A stretch of DNA of 8,661 nt from JARDZI01 sp041639705 (GCA_041639705.1 JBEQBT010000140.1:1-8661), one strand, 5' to 3'; numbered from the stretch's first letter, positions 1 through 5,463 are shown. The notes: generated by a model from the letters alone, not told the origin. Numbers and translations are program-made.

Positions 1-218
1 GGATAAATACTCTACATTACGGGTAATCGACCCATAAAGGATCGTCCCAGGGGCGAACACACTCACCCTCCAAGTCCCGTAAATTATTATATATGATTGT
101 CAAGGTTCAGGCCAACTATTGTTGGTACAATGGCTAAGACAGGAAGCCATATATGATTGAAAATATGCAAGTTTAAATGATGAACACATTCATTGATTTG
201 TCCTATATTAATTATACA
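1..218. other. Non-coding region with small inverted repeats
   Basis: I find no convincing gene here. What can be seen is structure. TTACGGG (17-23) and CCCGTAA (76-82) form a 7-bp inverted repeat around a GC-richer core. The segment 50-69 resembles a decayed version of the perfect palindrome at 219-241. An 11-base direct repeat, ATATATGATTG, occurs at 89-99 and 149-159. ATATATG (89-95) could also pair with CATATAT (148-154), enclosing the hairpin CCAAC/GTTGG (112-116/121-125). ATGGCT/AGCCAT (130-135/145-150) is a further possible stem, but it overlaps the outer one. No known riboswitch or tRNA consensus is recognisable. Confidence 0.5.
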
Positions 219-243
219 AGGGGTGAACACTGTTCACCCCTAC
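219..243. repeat. Perfect palindrome ending in CTAC (possible REP-type repeat)
   Basis: Bases 219-241 form a perfect palindrome with 11-bp arms (AGGGGTGAACA and its complement) around one central C. The sequence CTAC at 240-243 closes its right side. A hairpin flanked by GTAG/CTAC is the layout of REP-type dispersed repeats. A degenerate relative may lie at 50-69. No T-tract follows, so it is not an obvious terminator, although it could also be a protein binding site. It lies 122 bases before the peptidase start. Confidence 0.5.
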
Positions 244-364
244 AACAACATTATGAGCACCAATTGGATCAAGCTAATGATTAAATAACCGTCCCTCACT
301 TATACCTCATTTATACTTTACATTGCAGTATTGTTTTGCTAAACTTAATGCTGGAGGTGTATTT

Positions 365-1405
365 ATGGATAAATATCTTGATTATATGGTTGAAGAAATT
401 GTAAACCTTGCTAAAATACCTAGCCCTACTGGCTATGCAAACAGGGCAATAAATTACATAAAATCCTTATTAGCAGGTTTAAATGTTAGTTATTCTATTA
501 CTAACAAAGGTGCTTTAATTGCATCAATTGATGGAATTAACAATGAAATGGAAAGAACTATTTCTGCACATGTTGATACTCTTGGTGCAATGGTAAAAAG
601 GATAAAGAGCACTGGGCGACTTTCATTTGACACTCTAGGCGGTTACATGTTGAGTGCAGTAGAAGGCGAAACCTGTGTAATTGAAACAGTTACTGAAAAG
701 ACCTATACAGGAACTATATTTACAACAAAACCTTCATCACATATTCATGGCAACGATGCTAAGCTGCTTGAGAGAAAGCTTGAAAATATGGAAATAGTAC
801 TAGATGAGAAGGTTAATTCAAAGGAAGATGTTGAAGCCTTAGGAATAGAAATTGGAGATTTCGTTTTCCTTGATCCAAGAACTCAGATTACGACAAGTGG
901 ATTTATAAAATCCAGACATTTAGATGACAAAGCAAGTGCTGGTATCCTTCTAGGAGTAATTAAATATATGGTTGAAAACAAAATTATCCCACCATATAAG
1001 ACAAACTTTTATTTCAGTACCTATGAGGAAGTTGGTCACGGTGCATCAGCATCAATTCCTAAAAACACTTTTGAATTCCTGGCTGTAGATATGGGTGCTC
1101 CAGGTGAAGGTCAAAATTCCAGTGAATTTGCTGTATGTATATGTGCTAAGGATTCTTCTGGTCCATATGACTATGATTTCAGGAAAAGGCTTGTTGAATT
1201 ATGTAAAGTAAATAGTATAGATTACAAAATAGATATGTACCCTCACTATGGTTCTGATGCAAGTGCTGCGTTAAGAGCAGGCTATGACTTTAAAACAGGT
1301 CTAATTGGTACAGGAGTATTTGCATCCCATTCATATGAAAGGACACATAAGGATGGGGTTTTAAACACTGCAAAGCTAATAGTTGAATATATTAAATCAA
1401 AATAA
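365..1405 (+). CDS. M42 family metallo-aminopeptidase
   Basis: The predicted protein of 346 residues is a cytosolic, two-metal aminopeptidase of family M42 (FrvX/glutamyl aminopeptidase type), which trims N-terminal residues from short peptides. The family ligands are in order: His69 in SAHVDTLG with catalytic-loop Asp71, bridging Asp187 in RHLDDKASAG, the catalytic/ligand pair Glu221-Glu222 in STYEEVGHG, Asp242 in AVDMGAPGEG, and His322 in ASHSYERTHKDG. Length is normal for the family. A TTG at 323 would add 14 residues, but the ATG at 365 sits 7 bases after GGAGG (353-357) and begins the conserved region, so I chose it. The gene stands alone and is convergent with the folate operon, with a palindromic repeat directly after its stop. 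Family assignment is secure; substrate specificity (for example acidic or neutral residues) cannot be read from the sequence. Confidence 0.95.
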   Translation: MDKYLDYMVEEIVNLAKIPSPTGYANRAINYIKSLLAGLNVSYSITNKGALIASIDGINNEMERTISAHVDTLGAMVKRIKSTGRLSFDTLGGYMLSAVEGETCVIETVTEKTYTGTIFTTKPSSHIHGNDAKLLERKLENMEIVLDEKVNSKEDVEALGIEIGDFVFLDPRTQITTSGFIKSRHLDDKASAGILLGVIKYMVENKIIPPYKTNFYFSTYEEVGHGASASIPKNTFEFLAVDMGAPGEGQNSSEFAVCICAKDSSGPYDYDFRKRLVELCKVNSIDYKIDMYPHYGSDASAALRAGYDFKTGLIGTGVFASHSYERTHKDGVLNTAKLIVEYIKSK

Positions 1406-1407
1406 AA

Positions 1408-1496
1408 TGTAGTGGTCGATGCCCACATCGACAGGGTATTTGCGTTATTGATGATATCTCAAATACCTTAAGCTGATGTAGGTATCAGCCACTACA
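1408..1496. repeat. REPIN-like inverted repeat element, copy A
   Basis: This 89-base element starts TGTAGTGG and ends CCACTACA. Its two arms of about 33 bases are imperfect inverted repeats. Each arm also contains its own 7-bp hairpin: GTCGATG/CATCGAC with loop CCCA (1415-1432), and GCTGATG/TATCAGC with loop TAGG (1472-1489). GTAG (1409-1412) and CTAC (1492-1495) flank the pair, the arrangement known for paired REP sequences (REPINs). The first 33 bases (1408-1440) are identical to 5349-5381 in copy B. It lies between convergent genes with T-rich DNA on both sides, so it may also act as a bidirectional terminator for the peptidase gene and the folate operon. Confidence 0.8.
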
Positions 1497-1542
1497 ATAT
1501 TTTTTATAACCATTCATTACAATGTGTATAATGGTTCTAAAA

Positions 1543-2001
1543 TTATTGATTCAGTTCTTCCAGTATTTCTGCAACGCTCTTTTTAAACACTGGATGAATA
1601 TACTCAGGACAAATATCCTTTAAGGGTTTAAGTACAAAAATTCTGTTTTTCATATCAGGGTGTGGAACCTTTAAGTCCTCTTCGTCATATATTTCTTCAT
1701 TAAAGAAAATTATATCCAAGTCTATTATTCTTGGTCCCCACTTAAATTTTCTAACCCTTCCTAATTCCTTTTCTATGGCTAATAAATTTGTTAGTACTTC
1801 TCTGCAGCTTAATTCTGTTTCTACTAGCAATGCGCCGTTTATAAATGGTGGCTGGTCCTCATATCCATAGGGCTCAGTTTCGATTATCTGAGATTTAAGA
1901 AGTATTTTCATCCCACTCTCTTCTATCAGCTTAAATGCATCTGAAACTGCTACATATCTATCTCCAATATTACTTCCAAATGCTATATATACACTGTTCA
2001 T
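1543..2001 (-). CDS. folK: 6-hydroxymethyl-7,8-dihydropterin pyrophosphokinase (HPPK)
   Basis: HPPK transfers pyrophosphate from ATP to 6-hydroxymethyl-dihydropterin, giving the substrate for FolP in folate synthesis. The 152-residue protein has the usual single-domain length. It shows the N-terminal FGSNIGDR (residues 8-15), the pterin-binding stretch ETEPYGYEDQPPFINGA (41-57), the family signature KWGPRIIDLDIIFF (87-100) with Mg-binding Asp94 and Asp96, and VPHPDMKNRIFVLKPL (112-127). Its ATG overlaps the folP stop as ATGA, so translation is probably coupled. It is the last gene of the operon; no simple terminator follows, but the palindromic element at 1408-1496 is about 46 bases downstream. 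No fusion to folB or folP is seen. Confidence 0.97.
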   Translation of the reverse strand: MNSVYIAFGSNIGDRYVAVSDAFKLIEESGMKILLKSQIIETEPYGYEDQPPFINGALLVETELSCREVLTNLLAIEKELGRVRKFKWGPRIIDLDIIFFNEEIYDEEDLKVPHPDMKNRIFVLKPLKDICPEYIHPVFKKSVAEILEELNQ

Positions 2002-2834
2002 TTTAATGCCTCTATCATAGTTATTGCTCTTTTATTCTCAAGTACATCATGAACTCTAACCATCTCAACATTCTGCAATGCTGCATAACAGCTTACTGCA
2101 ATTGTTCCTTCCAGTCTTTCCTCTGGGGGAATGTTTCCAAGTGCCATACCTATACTTGTTTTTCGTGACACTGCCAGTAGTATTGGAAGATCTAGTTCAT
2201 GAAATACACCTATTTTCTTAATTAATTCAATATTGTGTTCATATGACTTTGCAAACCCAACACCTGGATCAGTTATAAGCTTATTCATTGAAATACCCAT
2301 TTTTCTGCAGTATTCTATTCTTTCCTTAAAATAGCTTATCAATTCTCCTACCACATCATCATAGTAAGGGTCTATTTGCATATTCTTTGGAGTGCCCTTA
2401 GTATGCATAAGTATTATTGGAACATTGTATTTTTTAATAACCTTATGCATGTCAACATCAAACATCATTGCGCTTATGTCGTTTATAATATCTGCTCCAG
2501 CTTTGATTGAAGCCTCTGCAGTTACTGCTCTATAGGTATCAACAGATATAAGTATATCCTTATTAAACTTTCTTATCTTTTCAATAACTGGAACTACCCT
2601 TGCTATTTCCTCATCAGAGGTTACTGGGTCAGAACCTGGTCTAGTAGATTCTCCCCCTATATCCAGTACATCTGCACCATCCTCAATCATTTTTAGTGCT
2701 TTATTTACTGCACCATCAACAGTTTCATTCCTTGAGCCTGAAAAAAAAGAATCTGGAGTAGCATTTATTATTCCCATTATTTTTGTTTTATCAAAATAGT
2801 ATTTGGAATTATCCTTAAGACTTATATATTTCAT
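1998..2834 (-). CDS. folP: Dihydropteroate synthase
   Basis: FolP condenses 6-hydroxymethyl-dihydropterin pyrophosphate with p-aminobenzoate to form dihydropteroate; it is the sulfonamide target. The 278-residue TIM-barrel protein has the ordered family motifs MGIINATPDSF (20-30), DIGGESTRPG (58-67), SVDTYRA (97-103), the pterin-site Asn/Asp in DIINDIS (115-121), LMHTKGTP (142-149), DPGVGFAK (189-196), the pABA-site SRKTSIG (223-229) and VRVHDV (259-264). I chose the ATG at 2834 rather than the GTG at 2843. The ATG overlaps the folE2 stop as ATGA and lies at suitable distance from AGGGGTG, which would be consumed by the GTG start. SRKTSIG where many homologs have SRKSFIG is ordinary family variation, not evidence of drug resistance. 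Confidence 0.97.
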   Translation of the reverse strand: MKYISLKDNSKYYFDKTKIMGIINATPDSFFSGSRNETVDGAVNKALKMIEDGADVLDIGGESTRPGSDPVTSDEEIARVVPVIEKIRKFNKDILISVDTYRAVTAEASIKAGADIINDISAMMFDVDMHKVIKKYNVPIILMHTKGTPKNMQIDPYYDDVVGELISYFKERIEYCRKMGISMNKLITDPGVGFAKSYEHNIELIKKIGVFHELDLPILLAVSRKTSIGMALGNIPPEERLEGTIAVSCYAALQNVEMVRVHDVLENKRAITMIEALK

Positions 2835-3607
2835 AAAATACACCCCTTTTCGGTGTAGGCAAATGCATCATGATTATGGATACTTTCAATACTTTCAACC
2901 ATTACACTATACCATTTGATATTTGGGTTTTCTTCAAGTGCTACAGATGCTTCCCTAACTACATCCTCAACAAATCTTGGCTTTAGGTAAGCTTGTTCAG
3001 TTACCCATTTTTCATCTGCTCTCTTTAGCAATGAATATATTGGAGAGCTTGCACTATCTTCAGCAATCTTAACTATATCCTCAATCCAGATAAGCTTTGC
3101 CATATCAACCTTTATGTGGACTATAGCTCTTTGGTTATGTGCCCCAAAATCACTTATTTCCTTTGAGCATGGACATAAAGTACTAACTGGGACTATTATT
3201 TCCATTAGAAAATTGAATTTACCATCCTCACCTTTTTCAGCCTCAAAGCAGCATTTTACATCATATGGTGATATAATTCCAGTAACAGGAGCTGGTTTTC
3301 TAATAAAATAGTCAAATTCTATTGAGCAATGTGCAACAGAGGCATCTAGCCTTATTCTTAATTCAGTAAGCATTTTATCAAGATCCTTTGGATTTATTGA
3401 TTTCATATCATTGATTGCTTCAACAAATCTACTCATGTGAGTGCCTCTTATATCTTTAGGAAGGTCAACAGACATTGATACTGTAGCAACTGTTTGCAGA
3501 ATTCCTCCACTCTTATCCATTAATTTTACAGGCCATTTTAAGTTTCTAATTCCAACATTCTTAAGTGGTATATTTCTTGAATCCTTTTCTCTTTGAACGT
3601 CCTTCAT
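2831..3607 (-). CDS. folE2: GTP cyclohydrolase I, FolE2 type (GCYH-IB)
   Basis: FolE2 converts GTP to 7,8-dihydroneopterin triphosphate, the first committed step to folate and other pterins, and replaces the unrelated zinc enzyme FolE in many bacteria. The 258-residue length is typical. Diagnostic stretches are RGTHMSRFVEAI (54-65), VSTLCPCSKEIS (141-152) with the metal-binding/catalytic Cys of CPC, GAHNQRA (155-161), and ESIHNHDAFAY near the C-terminus (241-251). The family can use metals other than zinc. The ATG at 3607 follows the preceding stop after 4 bases, and its AGGGGG ribosome site lies over the end of that gene, which points to tight co-expression. No classical folE is present in this window. 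Confidence 0.96.
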   Translation of the reverse strand: MKDVQREKDSRNIPLKNVGIRNLKWPVKLMDKSGGILQTVATVSMSVDLPKDIRGTHMSRFVEAINDMKSINPKDLDKMLTELRIRLDASVAHCSIEFDYFIRKPAPVTGIISPYDVKCCFEAEKGEDGKFNFLMEIIVPVSTLCPCSKEISDFGAHNQRAIVHIKVDMAKLIWIEDIVKIAEDSASSPIYSLLKRADEKWVTEQAYLKPRFVEDVVREASVALEENPNIKWYSVMVESIESIHNHDAFAYTEKGCIL

Positions 3608-3611
3608 CTCA

Positions 3612-3965
3612 TTACCCCCTATAAACTATTCCACTTGTTTTTGTTTCCCAAACTTCTACTTCATATAGTCTGGAATTATCCTTTTTTAATATATCCTTTA
3701 ACTCATTCCAAACAAATATTGCAATATTTTCTGCAGTTGGTTGGGGTATTATATCGTTAAGATATACATGATCAAATTTATCGACTACTTTTTCTTTAAC
3801 AACCCTTTTTAGTTCTACAAAGTCATATACCATACCCTCTTTATCTGGTTCACCTTCAATCTTTACAACCAGCTTATATGTGTGCCCATGTAATCTTTCA
3901 CACTTTCCATGATAATGTATTAAATTATGAGCTGCATCAAACTCAAATTCTTTAATTAGTATCAT
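3612..3965 (-). CDS. 6-pyruvoyltetrahydropterin synthase-like protein with Cys-Glu active site (PTPS-I/III or QueD type)
   Basis: This 117-residue protein of the T-fold PTPS/QueD family would act on dihydroneopterin triphosphate. Visible parts are FDAAHNL (9-15) and CERLHGHTY (22-30), giving zinc ligands His13, His26 and His28. MVYDFVELK (45-53), catalytic Asp65-His66 in FDHVYLND, PTAEN (76-80) and substrate-binding Glu106 in VEVWET follow. Glu23 directly follows Cys22, where E. coli QueD has Gly. PTPS paralogs with Glu replacing or accompanying Cys can make 6-hydroxymethyl-dihydropterin and so stand in for FolB. As first gene of a folate operon with no folB and no queuosine genes, a FolB-bypass role is favoured by inference. 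The alternative is QueD (6-carboxy-tetrahydropterin synthase); the two roles may coexist. Start: ATG 8 bases after GGAG. Confidence 0.9.
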   Translation of the reverse strand: MILIKEFEFDAAHNLIHYHGKCERLHGHTYKLVVKIEGEPDKEGMVYDFVELKRVVKEKVVDKFDHVYLNDIIPQPTAENIAIFVWNELKDILKKDNSRLYEVEVWETKTSGIVYRG

Positions 3966-4018
3966 ATCTTCATCTCCAATTAAATATTATAAGAATTTTA
4001 ATTTAATTCCATACCAAA

Positions 4019-4047
4019 ATTATAACCAATTTGACAAAATACATCAA
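4019..4047 (-). promoter_or_regulatory. Sigma-A-type promoter of the folate operon
   Basis: Reading the minus strand, TTGATG (4047-4042) is followed after 17 bases by a perfect TATAAT (4024-4019). Transcription would start near 4012, about 47 bases before the PTPS start codon. The promoter begins directly after the terminator of the upstream operon, so the folate genes appear to be a separate unit. A second TATAAT at 3991-3986 lacks a good -35 box. Confidence 0.65.
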
Positions 4048-4053
4048 TCTTTT

Positions 4054-4079
4054 AAATAAAAAAGGAGCTGCTAAGCTCC
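4054..4079 (-). terminator. Rho-independent terminator of the DUF2089 operon
   Basis: On the minus strand, GGAGCT-TAGC-AGCTCC (4079-4064) forms a 6-bp perfect stem with a 4-base loop. A TTTTTTATTT run (4063-4054) follows. It lies 8 bases after the last stop codon of the operon. Confidence 0.88.
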
Positions 4080-4087
4080 CGGATAAA

Positions 4088-4342
4088 TTATACAGTTATT
4101 GTAACTTCAGTACCGTCCTTGGATTTTACATCAACAATTTTAAGGCCTTTGTACTGCTTAAGCTCTCCGATATTTTTGGATAATGCACCAAAGTCTATTT
4201 GTTCAAGATATTTTTTGTCCTCTGGTTTTAAGTTTTTAGTTGCAATTTTAATTGTTGTATTACTTAGTCCTAGGCTTATCATCCACATAGGCAGCGGAAT
4301 CCTAAATTTCTTCCCGTCATTGGTTTTAATATATATTTTCAT
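4088..4342 (-). CDS. Small hypothetical protein related to the C-terminal domain of its upstream neighbour
   Basis: The function of this 84-residue protein is unknown. It has no signal peptide or clear membrane segment; a modestly hydrophobic stretch, PLPMWMISLGLS, lies at 16-27. It aligns by eye with residues 45-121 of the preceding gene product. Both begin with a short strand, then DG plus IPLP/ITLP, then a variable middle, and both end with GLKIVDVKS-DG-V or GKIVDIKS-DG-V. It therefore looks like a paralogous stand-alone copy of that beta-rich domain without the N-terminal helical hairpin. The ATG at 4342 lies 8 bases after the upstream stop, with AGGTGATG as ribosome site overlapping that stop, so it is the third gene of the operon and ends it. 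Confidence 0.85.
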   Translation of the reverse strand: MKIYIKTNDGKKFRIPLPMWMISLGLSNTTIKIATKNLKPEDKKYLEQIDFGALSKNIGELKQYKGLKIVDVKSKDGTEVTITV

Positions 4343-4350
4343 AACATCAC

Positions 4351-4716
4351 CTAATCAATAAATACTTCTACTATATCTCCATCACTGCTCTTTATATCTA
4401 CAATCTTACCAACGAGGTTTTCATCAATAGCTTCAGATATAAGCTGAGGGTCAATTTTATCAACTCCGCCCTCTCCACCTAGGTTTATTTTGCCTACCGA
4501 GCCTAACATTCCCTTAACGAACTTAATTGGTAGAGTTATGTTCACATCATCACCATCATGTGAGTTAACCTTTACTCTTAGCATCCTATCACCATAATTT
4601 ACTGGGTTTTTCTGTACTTGTGTACCTCTTAATGCTTCAATTAACTCTGAAGCCTTTTCAGAATTAATTTTCCCATCCTCAACCATCTTTAAAATTCTTA
4701 ATACATCTTCGTTCAT
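4351..4716 (-). CDS. SHOCT-like (YvlB N-terminal-type) small protein with beta-rich C-terminal domain
   Basis: This 121-residue protein of unknown function has two parts. Residues 1-30 form a predicted helical hairpin, with ILKMVEDGKINSEKASELI at 8-26, typical of the short SHOCT-like module found at the start of YvlB-type proteins. After a polar linker (31-44) comes a beta-rich segment (45-121) ending in GKIVDIKSSDGDIVEVFID. The helical module closely matches the C-terminus of the DUF2089 regulator encoded just upstream, and the beta-rich segment matches the 84-residue protein encoded just downstream. The start is decided by AGGAGG (4729-4724), which overlaps the upstream stop. No membrane helix or secretion signal is seen. 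A role as a binding partner or sensor for the regulator is an inference only. Confidence 0.87.
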   Translation of the reverse strand: MNEDVLRILKMVEDGKINSEKASELIEALRGTQVQKNPVNYGDRMLRVKVNSHDGDDVNITLPIKFVKGMLGSVGKINLGGEGGVDKIDPQLISEAIDENLVGKIVDIKSSDGDIVEVFID

Positions 4717-4727
4717 TTTAAAACCTC

Positions 4728-5093
4728 CTACTCCTTTAACATATTTATTGCTTGTTCTGCTGTTATCTCACCCTTTTCCAGCATGTCAATTATATCCTTG
4801 CTGTCTGGTAAATCCTTTGGCCTAGTTACTGTATATCCTAAAGCTGCAATAACCTCATCCAGCTTAGCTCTTACTGTCGGATATGAAACACCTAATTCCT
4901 TTTCAACCTCTTTAATGTTTCCTCTACATTTTATGAATATTTCCATAAATTTAAGCTGATCCCCATTCAAATATGAAAGATTTGAGAGCTCAAAATCATT
5001 TTCTATAACTGTCCCACACTGGCTGCATTTAAGTCTAGTTATCTTTAATTTAGAACTACATACTGGACACCTATTTAAAACCTTGTATCCCAT
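4728..5093 (-). CDS. DUF2089 family zinc-ribbon/HTH putative transcription regulator
   Basis: The 121-residue protein has three visible parts. A zinc ribbon uses Cys9 and Cys12 (CPVC) with Cys23 and Cys26 (CSQC). A helix-turn-helix-like stretch lies at 59-82 (GNIKEVEKELGVSYPTVRAKL), resembling sigma-70 region 4-like DNA-binding segments. A C-terminal helical module (about 98-120) has the pattern MLEKGEITAEQAINML, shared with the next gene. This layout matches the DUF2089 family, whose members are thought to be DNA-binding, though targets are unknown. The gene heads a three-gene operon with a near-consensus promoter whose -35 box lies in a palindrome, suggesting autoregulation. The ATG at 5093 follows AGAGGTGG. 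Family identity is fairly sure; the regulated function is not. Confidence 0.9.
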   Translation of the reverse strand: MGYKVLNRCPVCSSKLKITRLKCSQCGTVIENDFELSNLSYLNGDQLKFMEIFIKCRGNIKEVEKELGVSYPTVRAKLDEVIAALGYTVTRPKDLPDSKDIIDMLEKGEITAEQAINMLKE

Positions 5094-5117
5094 TTTACCA
5101 CCTCTTCCTTTATCTTC

Positions 5118-5146
5118 ATTATAATACCATAGTTTGATATTATCAA
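5118..5146 (-). promoter_or_regulatory. Promoter of the DUF2089 operon with palindromic candidate operator at the -35 box
   Basis: On the minus strand, TTGATA (5146-5141), a 17-base spacer and TATAAT (5123-5118) form a strong sigma-A promoter about 25 bases before the start codon. The -35 box is one half of a perfect 13-base palindrome, TTGATATTATCAA (5134-5146 on the plus strand), with 6-bp arms and one central base. A dimeric regulator bound there would block RNA polymerase. The DUF2089 protein itself is the obvious candidate, by inference only. The A-rich DNA upstream of the -35 box could act as an UP element. Confidence 0.72.
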
Positions 5147-5258
5147 TAGTTATTTTAATTTTTTTAATATTATTATTGATATTTTTTCATTTTATTAATT
5201 TTATTATTTATTTTAATTTAAAATATAAAAATATGTAAATATTAAATATTTTTACAGC
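5147..5258. other. Extremely A/T-rich tract upstream of the DUF2089 promoter
   Basis: Only four G or C bases occur between 5147 and 5250, and 5189-5234 contains none. The plus strand is T-run rich at first and A-run rich later. An interrupted dyad, TGTAAA (5234-5239) and TTTACA (5251-5256), closes the tract. I see no gene in it. Likely roles are UP element, intrinsic bend or easily melted DNA. Confidence 0.6.
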
Positions 5259-5349
5259 TCTATTGAGACATGATATAGGAAGAATGCGTCGTAAATATAA
5301 TTGAAATTATGATATAACTTACGTGATATGGTGGAATCCGGATTGAACT

Positions 5350-5463
5350 GTAGTGGTCGATGCCCACATCGACAGGGTATTAACGGTTTCGAAGATGCTT
5401 GGATTGATGGTAAAAGCCACGTAATTGCAAATACCTCAAGCCGATGTGGGCATCGGCCACTAC
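5350..5463. repeat. REPIN-like inverted repeat element, copy B
   Basis: This second copy of the element at 1408-1496 is 114 bases long. GTAG (5350-5353) and CTAC (5460-5463) bound it. The left arm holds hairpin GTCGATG/CATCGAC with loop CCCA (5356-5373). The right arm holds GCCGATG/CATCGGC with loop TGGG (5440-5457). The two arms pair with each other almost throughout, ending in GGTATT/AATACC. The stretch 5349-5381 is identical to 1408-1440, but the central spacer (about 5382-5428) is longer than, and unrelated to, that of copy A. It lies upstream of the aldo/keto reductase, where neither a promoter nor a T-tract is attached to it. Confidence 0.82.

Noticed and set aside
1..160. Riboswitch (GEMM, ZTP, TPP or cobalamin type) in the peptidase upstream region
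   Set aside because: Short hairpins and GGG/CCC runs are present, but none of the conserved core motifs of these classes could be found.
323..364. N-terminal extension of the M42 peptidase from a TTG
   Set aside because: No Shine-Dalgarno precedes the TTG. GGAGG lies at the right distance from the ATG at 365.
1408..1496. CRISPR repeat or tRNA-like structure
   Set aside because: Only two distant copies exist, with no regularly spaced array, and no tRNA arms or anticodon loop can be drawn.
3114..3311. 65-residue plus-strand open frame inside folE2
   Set aside because: It lies wholly antisense to a well-supported FolE2 gene, has no ribosome site, and its translation resembles no family I know.
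3612..3965. Queuosine operon membership of the PTPS-like gene
   Set aside because: No queC, queE, queF or queA lies nearby; all three downstream genes are folate genes. A shared role in queuosine synthesis is not excluded.
4119..4361. 80-residue plus-strand open frame with a hydrophobic stretch
   Set aside because: It is antisense to the 84-residue operon gene. The hydrophobicity follows from the complementary codons, and no ribosome site or promoter is seen.
1408..5463. Region between the two repeat copies as a composite transposon
   Set aside because: The copies carry no transposase, lie about 4 kb apart around housekeeping folate genes, and have the GTAG-hairpin layout of small dispersed repeats.
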